A stretch of 64,000 nucleotides of DNA from Callorhinus ursinus (Eukaryota; Chordata; Mammalia; Carnivora; Otariidae). The stretch spans positions 50,691,589 to 50,755,588 of the forward strand of contig NW_020312817.1 of the NCBI RefSeq assembly GCF_003265705.1, given 5' to 3'. Every line of letters starts with the position of its first letter. Within the stretch, counting starts at the first letter, position 1. Position numbers and translations under genes: made by a program. The notes below the pieces were generated by a model. The model saw only the letters and a program-made list of their open reading frames with translations, had not been told where the DNA came from and ran no database searches. This document shows positions 12,180 to 23,850 of the stretch, piece by piece.

Positions 12180-12265
12180 GCCCTGCTCGAGACGGCGCTG
12201 ACGCGGGTGGTCCTCCCCATGCCCATCCTGGTGCTCCCCCCTATCGTCATGTCCATGCTGGAGAA
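12180..12265 (+). CDS. SFXN5: SFXN5 coding exon (residues 248-276, transmembrane segment)
   Basis: This 86-bp exon reads [20 protein letters not shown] then PIVMSMLE, with the first two bases of a Lys codon at its end. The hydrophobic run [15 protein letters not shown], with its proline pairs, is the conserved sideroflexin C-terminal membrane motif. The acceptor is gcccctcag at 12171-12179. The donor gtgagt at 12266-12271 directly follows GAGAA, so the intron is phase 2. Reading straight through would hit TGA at once, which confirms that splicing is required. The splice joins correctly to the exon at 18079, which supplies the final G of AAG. Confidence 0.96.
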
Positions 12266-12644
12266 GTGAGTTGGGGCAGCCGGGAGAGAGGGGCCACCGC
12301 TGGGGAGGGGGGTTGGAGGGAGGGGGGACCAGCCGGCCCAGGGCAGGGGACGGGGGAGCAGCTGGGAGCCTGCCCTACTCCGGTTTGTTCAGACACTCCA
12401 GGCAGTGTTACTGGAACGGTGCTGTGAGTAATCCCAGACTTGTACTAAGCAGGATCCCGTGCAAGGTGCTAGGAAGGGTATCCAGACGGACAGCGCGGGC
12501 CCTGCCCGGAGGGGCTGACAGTGCCAGGGTGTGCGTGTGGGTGTGCACGTGTGTTCTCTACTAGCGCACAGAGCAAGACCTGTTGTGAAGAGAAAGTGTG
12601 AGGATTATAGTAGGAAGACTAGATTGGGGGCCAGGGCCACCCTC

Positions 12645-12760
12645 TTCAGGCATCCAGCCACGAGGCAACCCACTACCTCACTGAGCCTCAGTTTCTCAAT
12701 TATAACATACAAGCCGTACTCACCTCCCTGCCTTCCTCCGAAGCATGTTCTGAGAACGCA
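12645..12760 (+). repeat. MIR SINE fragment
   Basis: Contains cactgagcctcagtttctcaattataacat and related MIR core phrases. Diverged and partial. Confidence 0.55.
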
Positions 12761-13059
12761 TATTTGTCATGACTGTAAAGATGGAAGGGAACACAATAGT
12801 AAGAATGACGATGGAGTGATCCTGTTAATTAGTGAGCGTGAGGTTGAAACATGAAGAAGACATGCTGCTAGAAGGGCAGGTGAGGGGCCAAAGGGAGGAA
12901 CCAGAGCTGACCTTCATGTAAGTTTGGGCAGGCGGTGAGCACTCCCTCCCTCCTGGCGGCCCAGCCTGGGAGGGGGCACCTCAAGGCATAAGGACAAGGT
13001 CAGGGGCGCTCCACCTGAGGCTCGGAAGTGGGACTTTCTTATTCCCACAGTACAAATTA

Positions 13060-13560
13060 TAATAACAGCTAACATTTATTAAGCGCTTACTACCTGCCAG
13101 TCCTCTGTCAGCCGGGTCTCTGCCCAAATGCCAGCTCTTCAGAGAGTCCCCCCCTGACCACCCCATCGAGATAACCCCATGACCCCCTCTTCCCTCCATT
13201 GCCTTATTTGTATTCGTAGCACTTAGCAACATCAGAGACTCTTTATCTAGTTGTCTGTTATCCGTCTGGTCCACTAGAATGCCATCTCCGTGGAGGCAAG
13301 TACATTCTTTTTATCTCTTGCCCTGCACAGCATCTAGCACAATTCCTGGCACATAGTAGATGCTTAGTGTTTGTTGGTTGAATGAGTGATCTCATTTAAC
13401 CATCACAACAGCATGGTGAGGTAAGTATAATACTCCCGTTTCACAGATGAGGAAAACAAGGCAAAAAGAGGCTATATCTTCTGCCTATAGTAAGCCAGTA
13501 GGAAATATCAGAGCCAGGAGTGAGCCAGGAGCTGCAAAGCTGGGCTCTTCCTACCACGCA
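13060..13560 (+). repeat. MIR interrupted by an L2 3' fragment
   Basis: 13060-13105 carries aacagctaacatttattaagcgcttac, a MIR arm. 13388-13560 continues the same MIR (ctcatttaaccatcacaacag, tttcacagatgaggaaaacaag, agagccaggagtgagccaggag). Between them, about 13110-13387 matches the L2 3' end in sense orientation (cacttagcaacatcagag, tccactagaatgccatctccgtgg, cctggcacatagtagatgct, gttggttgaatgag). The arrangement is a nested insertion, with loss of some MIR sequence at the junction. Confidence 0.65.
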
Positions 13561-15549
13561 GACTGCCTCAGGTCTTCAGATCACATCACGTAATCAGCAT
13601 GTCTTTGGGTCTTGGCCTGCATGGAGACAAGACAGGAGCAGACTTGGGGTCCTGGTTTCAGGAAGCCTGTATTTTGATAAGAGAGATGGGCATGACCCAT
13701 ACATGAGTCAGCTGCAGGTGGGACTGGGCAGTATGTAAACAGGCCCAAGGTGACCTTGAGGGGAGGGAACACTAGACTGGAGAAGGGCTGCCGCTGACTC
13801 TGAGAGCAAGGGAGGATTTCTGTGGAAGGCCGGCTCTCTGGGCAGGGTGTGGGTCCATCGTGTGGGGAATTGAGGAGTCTAGCCAGACAGAAGCAAAGTG
13901 TGCTCACTGGGGCCGGCGGATGAGGGGCCCTGAGTCCAGCCAAGGAGATGGTCCCTTCCTCACCACGGAAAAGGGGGGGTCATGGGAGGGACCTGAGCAG
14001 CGGTGTGGCATGTTGAGTACCAGGATTCAGGAAAACCAATCTCATGTGGGAGATCCTGGGGGAGAAATTGTTTTGGTGGTCCCGGCCCTTGTGTCTGTAG
14101 CTGCCTCGTGAACTGAGGCTTTCCCCAAACACCAGTGACTGCAAGTACACATGAGGAGACCACCAGGCAAATGAGGAAGGTAGGGCTTCTGTCTTCAAGG
14201 CTACTGAATTCTGGGCCTGGAGTTTGCTGTGATGCCTTTCCAGTTGGCATCGGAGTTGGGTTTGCCGAAAGTGGCGTGGAGTGATGGTTAGTTTGGGGAC
14301 TTAAATAGCTTGGGGAAGTTGTGTGGGATTGTTCTAGTTCTGAACCTCCCGGCCTGGGATCTGCCCAGAGTCTCGGCTGCCATGTGTCTGGCTCAGCTCA
14401 GAGTCTGAAGAAGGCCCTCAGGTAGGCGGAGACAGGTGGGCCATTTGGTTCTGGCCGCCCGGTATTCGGTCAGTCCTTGTCTGACGTGCCTGAGAGGGTC
14501 TCTGAGGAAGAGAAGGAGCCCAGCTCAGGATGCCTGAGTACTCTCGAGACCCAGTCTGTGCCCTCGAAGACTTACTAACCTCATGTCTGTCCAGGAACGC
14601 GTGACTGGGTGACGGGAGGGGCAGGGCCGTGTAGCAGCGCCAGCTGAGACTCCTGGTAAGAACACGAACCCGGGGTTCCCGCTCCAGCACTTTTTAGGCC
14701 AAGGTAGTCGAGGAGACTCCCTCGGCCTCAGTTTCCCCCCTGGGGAACGGGGACACGGCCCTCTTCACCGGCTCTTTCGGCAGGCCTTTGCATTTCGTGC
14801 CCTCCAGGAGGAGTCTCTGCCTTGCTGGGGCTCCACCGAGCACCTTTCAGCCTTCCCCGCAGGGGTGCTGTGGCAGGGCCTCTGCCGAGATGGCTGTTGG
14901 GGGCAGCCGCTCCTCCCCTCTGAGAGCCCAGTCGGGTGAGGGAGTCAGGACAGCCAGGGGGAAAAGACAAAAGAACACGTACAAAGCAGCCTACTTGCAA
15001 ATTAATGGAGTGCCAACTAAGATTGCACCAAGTGCTGAGGGAATGCACGGCCGTGGGGAGACAAGCTGTTGTGCGGTGCAGCAGCCGCCTGGCTCTGCCT
15101 CTGGCCTCAGCTCCTCATGGAGGGAGCACTGGGAGACACGGTCCCTGGGGTCCCTGCTAGCAGAAGAGAGGTGGGAGGGAGCCCAGCATGTCCAGGTGTC
15201 CCCGTCCCCGAGACCGAAATGGAAAGAGTCTCAAGTCAGAAGCAGAGGAGCCTCCACCCCCAGCCCAGAGCCCTGGGGGAACACGGAGGGTGTACCCCCC
15301 CTCCAGCACACACACTGCACCTTCCCTGGGGCTGAGGGCTCCCCCTCCAGCTTTACCCTCCTAAGGAGGAAGCTGGTGTTGGTCCCGGGCCTGGGAGATC
15401 CATCCTCCCCATAATGCCTCCAACTCAGAGGCAGGTGCATCGGCTCTCTCCCCGCCCCCCCCCCAAGCCCTGCATCCCTCGCCCTGGAGGTCACCTTCCA
15501 GTGCCTTCCAGCCTGTGGGGTCTCAGCGGGGCAGGGCTTCGGGCCACAT

Positions 15550-15572
15550 CCCCCCCCCCCCCCCCCCCCCCC
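15550..15572. repeat. Poly-C homopolymer, 23 bp
   Basis: 23 consecutive C on the + strand within the intron between the exons at 12180 and 18079. The length of such a tract is error-prone in sequencing. Confidence 0.95.
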
Positions 15573-16688
15573 AGTGGTTCCTGAGGCCGCTCCCCAGCCT
15601 CCCTCCTTCCCTGGGCTCCGGGTCTTTCCTTTCTCCAGGCATTTGCACACGCACATCTCTCCATCTGCATATTTCAACTCCCCCAGCTGCCTTTCCGATC
15701 CCTCCCTGCCATTTCCCTCTCCTCCTCCCCTCCCCCGTCCTGCTGTGTTCACTCTCCCTGCTCAGGGCTGGGACTTCAGGGGTTCCTGTTTGGCTGAAGT
15801 CTTGGGGCTGCCTGCTGCCTGAGTCAGGGGCACAGGCCTGGGGCTTCCTGGACCCCTTTTCCAGTGCAGATTCTGGCCAGCCACCCCTGAGAGAGGGGCC
15901 AGGGTCACAGCCCCATGGGGAAGGAGGCTGTCCGTGGTCCCTCCCAGGAGCGACCAAGGATGGAGCCCGTGGCCCGCCCCTCCCCTGCTAGGGAGGGAGC
16001 TTCACTCTTTCTCCCTGTCCCCTCTTTGCCCTTGGTGACCCTCCAGTCTGTAGTGCTCGGGACTTCACACCCTCCTATCCCATTCCCCTCCTCTGATTCC
16101 CCACCAGGGACTGAGGGCCCAGTCACTGCCACAACCGACCAGGAGGGTAGCCCCGCCCTCCACAGCCTCTTGAGGGCAGGGGGACTCCTACGAAGGTCTG
16201 GAGAGTGAGGCTGGATACCCCACCTCCTTGTCCTGCCGGCGAAGTTGATCTCAGGTGGAAAGGTCTCAGAGCCCATTTCAAGCATCTGTGACTCCCAGGG
16301 AAGCCAGGAGGCCCCGGGGCTGGCGGGGGGGGGAGGGGGGAGGCTCACCTGGAGGATGGGAAGAGGGTGGGGGCACTGGACTAGGTTGAGGGGAAGGTCA
16401 GATGGGTTCGAGCTTGGTCTAGGCACCTTTGCCCTGCTGCTCTTAATCCTGTGACACTGCCCTCTCCAGGCTTAATTCAACAGCTGGCCAGGTCTTGGGG
16501 TCTGGGCCACTGGAAAGGGCTAGAGGACAGTGTCACCGGGATCCTCCCTCCTTCTTGCACTAACAAGAGCAAAAACAGCAACAGTAACCCACAATTACAG
16601 AGCACTTACTGTGCTCCAGGCCTTTTATTTGCATAGAATTTATAAATAATTGGAGCTTTTTTGGTACCCTAGCAGGAACCTCCTGGGC

Positions 16689-16863
16689 CAGGGTTTCTCA
16701 GAAGTGTGGTCTGGGGATCACCTGTTTTAGACTCACGGAGGCTTGTTTGAAATGCAGAGTCCCAGTCATAGTACCAACCGAATGGGGATCTCACTGGGGT
16801 AAGGGGCCCTTGGGGGTCTGCCTTGGGAAGCAGATGCCTAGACACCAAAATTTGAGAACTGTG
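16689..16863 (+). mobile_element. MER5A hAT-Charlie DNA transposon (fossil)
   Basis: Starts cagggtttctcagaagtgtgg, continues ggggatcacctg and cttgtttgaaatgcagagtc, and ends caaaatttgagaactgtgg. The two ends are eroded versions of the MER5A inverted terminal repeats. About 175 bp, close to the family length. Confidence 0.8.
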
Positions 16864-17944
16864 GCTCCCAATTTTACTGTCTGTGCAGGGCCAGGTGCTC
16901 TTGGGATTCTTGTCCTGGGAGGTGAAGGTGGGGTGGGGTTTGCCTGTCGCCCACACTGAGGCCCTGCCCCCAAAAGGGCCTCTCACCTGCCGGTGGCCAC
17001 AGCCAGCCCGGTTCCAGCAGGAGGGGCCGGAGCCTGATGATATCCTCTTCATCCCAGGAGCCAGTCCCACTCATGAGGGGGCCGACACAGTTACTGAGGT
17101 CAGACTTGGTGCCCACCCAACATCCTCTGGCAAATCGTCCAGTCGCCCATCCTGCTGGCACGGCTACCCCAGGCCTCCCCAGGTAGAATGCTTGGTGGTC
17201 TCCGCCACGGGGCCTGCTGGAGTACACAAAACATAAAGCTCTGATGGGCAACACAGTGAAGGTATATTCGCCAGTGGGCACGGCCCCACTCTGTCTGGAG
17301 AGCTGCTTTATCATGGAGCTGAGGGGCCCAGGGCCTGGAGGGAGTCTCTTCGTGTATTTCTCCTGCCCAGGAATCCTGTCAAGGGGGGTGGGTGTCAACA
17401 CTGGCAAAGGGTTCTGAAGACAGGAGCTGGGAGCGGCACGGGGCGGTGGCACTTGCAGACCGCAGTCCGGCCTGCCTCCTGCAGACGTGGCTGTGGCCTG
17501 GGGCAAGTCCCTGCCCTCTGTGGCTCTTGGATCAAAGCAGACCAGGTGGTCAGCAGGGTGTGTTCTGTTCCCGTACTCGGCTGTGCGTATGCGTATGTGC
17601 GTGCGTGTGTGTGGGTGCCATTTGTCTCCTCCCTTGGACCTGGCTTCTACTCTGGTTTGTTCAGTATTTTCTTATGTGCTGCCTTTGAGGACCATCCTTC
17701 TCTGCTGTGTGTCTCCCCAGGGGCGGGGGCCGACAGCCACCTTTCGTGTCTCCCCCACATGTGGCCTTCTTTGCACAAGGCTGGACACAGGGTGGGATGG
17801 GTGCCCCCCAAGTACTCACTTGTGATGTGTGATTGAGGATTCAAGCAGCACTGTCCTTCAGGGCAGGGCCTGGGGGAAAGGGTGCCAACTGGGGAAGGCC
17901 CCAAAGACAGAATGCCACCACAACTATTTAGCTGTGGGCTGGCC

Positions 17945-17980
17945 GTGGCCCAGGACCATGCTGTGGCCCAGGACCACGCT
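17945..17980. repeat. 18-bp tandem duplication
   Basis: Two adjacent copies of gtggcccaggaccatgct that differ at one position. They lie about 100 bp upstream of the SFXN5 exon at 18079, within its intron. Confidence 0.85.
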
Positions 17981-18078
17981 GCCCGGGTCCTGGGACTCTG
18001 GGTGGGACCCCGCATGGTGGCTGGCAGCCAGCTCAGCCTGTCTTCTGGTCTCATGGAGCTCCCTCCTCCCTCCTACAG

Positions 18079-18196
18079 GACGGCTCTCCTGCAGGCACGT
18101 CCCCGGCTCCTCCTCCCCGTGCAAAGCCTTGTATGCCTGGCGGCCTTCGGCCTGGCCCTGCCACTGGCCATCAGCCTCTTCCCGCAGATGTCAGAG
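18079..18196 (+). CDS. SFXN5: SFXN5 coding exon (residues 276-315, last membrane segment)
   Basis: This 118-bp exon begins with G, completing AAG (Lys276), then reads [20 protein letters not shown] followed by [19 protein letters not shown]. The stretch [25 protein letters not shown] is a long hydrophobic helix, the last predicted transmembrane segment of sideroflexins, and is followed by the polar FPQ turn typical of the family. The acceptor is tcctacag at 18071-18078. The donor gtcagt follows GAG (phase 0). The sequence matches human SFXN5 as remembered, with no gap. Confidence 0.96.
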
Positions 18197-18239
18197 GTCA
18201 GTGTGGGGAGGGTCGGTGTGGGGGGCAGGGCAGGGAGGG

Positions 18240-20110
18240 GTGCGGCTTGGCCGTTTATTAACAAACACTTATTCAGGGCCAGCCTCTTAGCCCGGAGCTA
18301 GGCATTGGGGTTAGAACCATGAATGAGACAGGTCCAGGCTCTGACCTCTCCTGAGCTGAGGGCCGAGCAGTGAGCGTGACAATTAAACAGGGACCAGCAA
18401 CTGAAGGGCGAGGCCAAGGAGCGGAGGAGTGCAGCTGGATGTGGGACGAGGCAGTAGAGGGCCCCAGACCCAGCCTAGAGGGAAGTGGCATTTCATGGGG
18501 CCTGGAGGAGGAGCTGGACCTGGCCCGAGGGAACACGTCGGGCTGTGGTCACCGGGGGTAAAGGTTCTCAGGAGAGGGATCACACAGCAATGGAGCTGAG
18601 GAAAATCCGCATCACAAGCAGAGAATGAGCAGAGTGAGGTAGGCCAGGGCAGGTGGAGCTGGGAACTGGGAGGCCAAAGCAGAGAGGGTAGGTGTCCTCC
18701 TCCGAAGGGCTAGGCAATGGAGGACTGCAGATTCCTGACTGTGAGCCTGTCTGGAGCTCTGGAGGAGAAGGAGCCATCAGGAGGTGGTGGCGGGTGTCCA
18801 GCAAGAGATGGTGGCAGCTTGGACCAGGCTCCTGGCAGTGGGCATCGAGAAGTGGGTCCTTTAAGGGAGAGTTAGGATTATGAGGAACTGCAGGTGGGGG
18901 AGGGAGCCGGCACGCTGTGCACCCAGCTTGCTGCTTTTGAGCAACCAGGCAGATGGAGGCGCTACTGAGCAAGATGGAGACCTGAGGAGGGGCGGTTTGA
19001 GGGCGGATGGCGTGCAGCGTGGAGTTTGACAGACACGTGGGGTGGGGTCCGAGGAGCCTGTGGAATGTGCGAATGGGGCCGTCCTGTGGGAAGTGGGCTC
19101 TGGGGCTGGAATCCAGGAGAGAGGCCTCGGCTAGAGGGACAGAAGTAAGGTCACCAGTATAAAAACAGTCGTGGCAGCCAGGGAGCATGTGGAGAAAAGA
19201 GGTCCCGCAGCGGGGTGGTGTCCGCAGACCGGAGGCCAGGGTGGCGAGGACAGAGCCAAGTGGGGCCAGGAGGAGGGGGGCCATGCACAGGGCAGACACT
19301 CCTGATAGGCTGAACTCCACAAAGCTGAAGAGTGTCCACTGGGGTCCCCGGCAGTGAAGGCAAACCCTCTCCCCAGGGGTGGACACAGCTGAGGGGTGAG
19401 GAGATGGGGAGGAGGAAGATGGGGAGAGCGAAGTCCGGGACAGGGGCGCGAGGCAGAGCACAGACCCGAGATTCTAGGGATTCGCCTGGGCTGCAGAGAG
19501 CCTGCTTCCCCACTTCAGCAGCAGGGAGGCAGATGCAGCTGGGGATGGTGTTTGGGGGTGGGGAGGTTAAGGAAGCTGTTCTGATGGCTTCTGTGAGCTC
19601 ATGATCAAGCAGAGAAGAAGGAGGAGGGTGCAGGAGGGGGAGGTGAGAGGTTTGAGGACCGCGGAGCCATTCAGAGGGGAGAATGGGAGAGACAGCTGAC
19701 CAAGGAAGTCAGAGGAGCCTGGTGGGCAGTGGAAGGGGGTCTGCGGAGGGGGTGGCTGCGGGAGGACACGGCTCTGTGGGCGTGGCCAGGGCCCGGCTCT
19801 CTAGAGGTTCTTGGGGCTGCAAGAGTCATAGGGTTCACCCAGCAGGTTTTATCCGGCTGGATGGGGCATTCGGGGAGTAAGCCATTGGGAGGAGCAGTGG
19901 GCCCCAGAATCTTAGCTGGGTGGGGATGAAGATGGACGAGTAAGCTGAGTGGGGATAGCAAGGTTTGATGGGGGGCACGTTCCTGGAGGGAAGTCGGAAA
20001 TGTGAAAATGAGGGGCCTGGGCTGTGGGGACTGAAGACGCAGGGTCCTAAGTAGGAAGACACAGGGTCCTAAGTAGGAGGTGGTGAGCCAGCCTCCAGGC
20101 CCCAAGATCC
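18240..20110 (-). repeat. L2 LINE, long diverged copy (or several fragments) in reverse orientation
   Basis: The plus strand starts with tttattaacaaacacttattcag, the reverse complement of the L2 3' end (attgaatgaata type), and continues with attggggttagaaccatgaatgagacagg. Downstream purine-rich phrases such as gatggtggcagcttggaccagg are the reverse complement of L2 internal sequence. No intact reverse-transcriptase reading frame is seen on the minus strand. Internal boundaries are uncertain. Confidence 0.55.
20033..20076. repeat. 22-bp tandem duplication
   Basis: Two adjacent 22-bp copies (core cagggtcctaagtag) that differ by one base, inside the L2-derived region of the last SFXN5 intron. 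Confidence 0.9.
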
Positions 20111-21739
20111 TGGGAATGTGAGGACTGGAGTCACTTCCCTCCATGGAGCCCCAGAGATTTAGCAGGAAACGGGGGCCGGGAGGGGCTGCTGTCTTGGGGG
20201 GCCAAGGCACACTGGGGTGGGGAACCTGGTGTGTGATATGTGCCGGGAGATCCCTCCTGCCCACAGTGCCCAGCCTTCCCGGGAAGCCAGGGGTACCTCT
20301 CCCCCCACGAAAGCTGAAGAGCTGTTACCTGATGTCTTGGGGACTCTGAATGGAGCCAAGGGCTCCAGATTGCCTGGAAGTTGTGAAGATGGGAGGGAGG
20401 GCACTTCCTGGTGGTCTTGGCATCCCCGTCTTGGAAGGGCTGCGCCCAGCACTCCCCAAAGCGGCGGCATCTCTCTGTACAGTCAGGCTAAGTGTGCAGC
20501 TCTAGGCGAGGGTCAGAGGTGCCTGGAGGCACCACCGTGTTCGGAAGCTCTACCCGTCTGCAGGGGGAGGGACCCAGGGCGGAGAAGCCTCACGGTACAG
20601 AATCGGGGACTGACGTGTTGGAAGGATCGCTCAGGGTCATCCAGTTTACCATCCTCCAGGCTCTGCTGGGGAAACGGAGGCCCAGAGCAGCCCAGGCACC
20701 AGCCCAAAGTCACAGAAGCCAGATGCCGATATGAGAGGAAACCCCAGAGGCTCACTCCCAGGCCAGAGCTCCCGGGAAATGCTTCATCTGTTTGTTCTAC
20801 AGGATTTTCTCTCCTCCCTCAACCACTTTGCCTGCCCTGGGCTAGTGGAGAGAGGAGGGGGGTGGGGGCTCCTGTGGGGGCCGGGGAGGAAGGGTCTTGG
20901 AGTGCTGTGGGCCTTCAGCAGGTGTCGCTCTGGGGCAAACAATGGAGAGCTGACCACAGTCCACCCACCTGAGCCTCTGGCTGTAGCTGCAGGAGGTGGT
21001 CTCCGTGAGCAGGCCTGGCCTCACCGAGGCTCCCTGTCAAGGTCCAGGCGCCTCTCTTCCCTCATGCCTGCCTCAAATAGGCATGGAAATTAGTTCTTCC
21101 GAGTGTCTAACCAAAGTCCCTGTCATTGAAACCCAAGGCTTTTTTCTAGGCTGGGAAGAATGTCATCATTGCATGAGAAGTGTGTTCTCTGAGAAAGGAG
21201 GGTAAGGACGTGGCCTTCAGTGCCCCCTCCCCACCTGCGTCAGCCCCCACCAGGATGCAGGCCGGCCTGGCCCATATGGGGTGTTTTGAGGCCTATCTGT
21301 GACCTACGGCACCAAGGCCATCGGCCAGTTGGCTGAGAGGACCTCATTCCCCCGTTCATCCTCCCAGTTAATCCTCTCTAACGAGGTACTGCTCCTGCCT
21401 TATGGGGATCCTGTCTCACATCCCAGAAGCCAGTGGGATTTGCCACAATACGTCTGGACTTGCTTGGGCTGACCCATCCTTGCCAAGAGCCACCAAGGTT
21501 GTCAACAGGAATAATAGCTGGAACACGAATTAATTAACTAGGGGACTTGGAGATAGAGTTTAGGAACTTGTTTCTAGAATGGCTGGCCTACAGTGATAGG
21601 TGTGGAGTTTCCAACCCACTAACCCCAGAGGTTGAGGAAAGAACTGCAATCCTCCCTTCAATCCCTGGGAGAGAGTTTTGTTTGCTCTTTTCAAATTCGT
21701 ATTTCTGCCTATTAAAAGGGTGCTAATTTTAAAATGAAA

Positions 21740-21875
21740 ATTGCAAATAATAACACTAGCGACCACTTGCTAAGCGTCTCCTGGGCCGGCCAGTGTGCTG
21801 GTGACTGTGTGTGCCTTGTTGTATTAAGTCCTCCCCATGCCCTTCACGTCCAAGGTGTCAGTGACTCTTAATGGA
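21740..21875 (+). repeat. MIR SINE fragment
   Basis: Reads aataataacactagcgaccacttgctaagcgtctcctg, then gtattaagtcctcccc, the first half of MIR in the orientation with atttattgagcgcttac at the left. Diverged. Confidence 0.5.
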
Positions 21876-23584
21876 TGTTACCTAAACCGTTAGATGTCTG
21901 CATCTCAGACTCGGGCCAGAGGTTTTGGCTGGAGATGTGGAACCTTTGGTGCATGGGGGGAACTGAAGCCAAGGGAGGGATGAGGTCATTGTGGGAGGAA
22001 GGACAGGCATCAGGAAAAGACAGGAGCAGACAGGGGCAGGGGGAGGACGCTGATGGAGTGCCTTCATGGACCCTGAGGACAAGGGCGTTTCAAGGAGGAG
22101 GGGCTCTCTACAGAGTGAGCTACCGTAAGGGGGACCAGGAGCTGAGATTAGCAGCCGGGGGTGGGTGTAGTAGGCAAAGCAGTCTAGGAGGCGTATGGTA
22201 GTCAAGTTTCTCTGTGTTCAGGGAAGTAAGCTCATGGATGGGAAACCGCTAGAGAACAGCAAAGAAAGTTTCACTCCCTGGGTGTTCCATGAAATGGGGA
22301 TGGGAGCCTGGAGAGGGGCAGTATGGAGATGAATGCACAGGAAGGGATGCACATAGCTCAGGACAGAAAGGCATGGCCCTGGTCCAGTAAGTAGAGCAGC
22401 CCACTTGGTTGGGGAAGGGAAATGGGGGTCCAGAACATGACCGTCCTATGAAATAGGCACCAATATTATTCCCTATTTACAAATGAGGAAACAAATCAGC
22501 CCACCTCCACCTCACTATAAAATGAGAAGGTCTGGGTCTGAGCCCCAGATGGCTCCCTGCTGATGTATCCATAGGAACATTCCAGCACCTTCAGCCAGCC
22601 CTCCTACCCTTCAGGGAGACCATTGTTCACAGGGACCTTCTGGAGTAGGTGTCTGTGCCTTTAATCTATAACCCAGAGCTGGGGGTGGGGGAGGTGTTGT
22701 CTAGTGGGCCAGCAGGTGGGGCAGGGAAGCTCCTTAGGATGTTGGGTGTGAGAACAGGGGCGTATGGGCTGGCCTTCTTCCAGACCCCAGGCCCGTCATC
22801 ATGCAGGGAGCGTCGGGTCTGCCCTAGCAGACCCTGTGTGACCTGCAGGTTAAGGCTGTGGGGCATTGGCCAAGGCCGGCTCAGTCAGGCTGGGCCCAGG
22901 CACGGACCCATCCACAACTAGATTCTGTTCCCCACCCCAGAGATGCTGGGTTGCTTTCCCCTTCTTGTACCTGGGAGGGCCATGTCACAGCCCCTGGTCT
23001 CAGAGAGCCTCCGTTCTGAGGGGATGGACAGAAACCCAATGAACAAGAAATGTCAGGTGCTGGTGTAGTAACATGAAAATAAAGTGAAGGGCTGTGCTGG
23101 GGTTTGCCCAGGGGTGATTCATGGATTGTGGAGGCCGCCGTGGCATGTGGGACCTGATTTGTAGTGGCCTTTCTGGCCATGCTCTCTCTGGAGATTGGGG
23201 CCCTGGGTTCCAGCAAATGTGGTCATCTCTGTCCTCCCCCAGATACACACGGACACACACACTGCGCTCCAGGTCCCTAGAGGGAGATGTCCAGGGTCCA
23301 GTCTTCATGCTCGCAGGCTTGGCTGCCACGGGAGGCTGGACCAGGGGATGGTGAATGTCCCTCCAACTCTTGACAGCAGCGTTCCCCACCTGGGAGCGCT
23401 TCCAGTCCCGTCTAATGAACCTCATGTCTCCTTGGAGCAAGAAGCAGCACCTTGGCCAAGTCCTCTGCCCGTGTCCCTCCCTGCTTCTGTCTGTCTTTGT
23501 GCCTCTTTCTCCCTCCCTCGATTCCTCTGGGGCTCCCCCTCTGTTTTCCCCACTATCCCCCCGGGAGCTCTGGGGCTGGGGAAC

Positions 23585-23850
23585 AGGGCTGCACATACAA
23601 GCCGGAGCCATTGTTTGACAATCTGTTTTTGTCTTCATCTTGTTGGCAGGCGGCAGGAGAGGAGCGAAAGGTTAATGAGGCACTGTGCAGCGGGATTACT
23701 GCGCGAACGGGCGGCGGCGGGCGGGCGGGCGAGCCAGCCGCGGTAACAGGGAACTAATTAGGAGCAGTTTAACAGGAGGAAAAAGTGAAATCTCCTCTTC
23801 ACCAACTGTCAATAATTAGCTGATTTGGTGAGGTTGAAATGTGTCCACAG
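23585..23850. promoter_or_regulatory. Candidate conserved enhancer in the last SFXN5 intron
   Basis: Non-repeat sequence that stands out from its surroundings. It carries a perfect inverted pair ATTGT-ttg-ACAAT (23610-23622, SOX-like half-sites), a GGCGGG-rich CpG cluster (about 23705-23745), then two TAATTA homeodomain cores (23755-23760 and 23813-23818), the second preceded by actgtcaa (MEIS/TGIF-like). The motifs are visible. Enhancer function and a link to EMX1 are inferred. Confidence 0.45.

Noticed and set aside
12180..12427. Reading SFXN5 straight past 12265
   Set aside because: TGA follows immediately in frame, while splicing at gtgagt joins perfectly to the exon at 18079.
18580..19461. 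A 293-codon open frame on the minus strand
   Set aside because: Low-complexity Pro/Ser/Leu composition, no recognisable domain or reverse-transcriptase motif, and it lies in L2-derived G+C-rich sequence, where stop codons are scarce.
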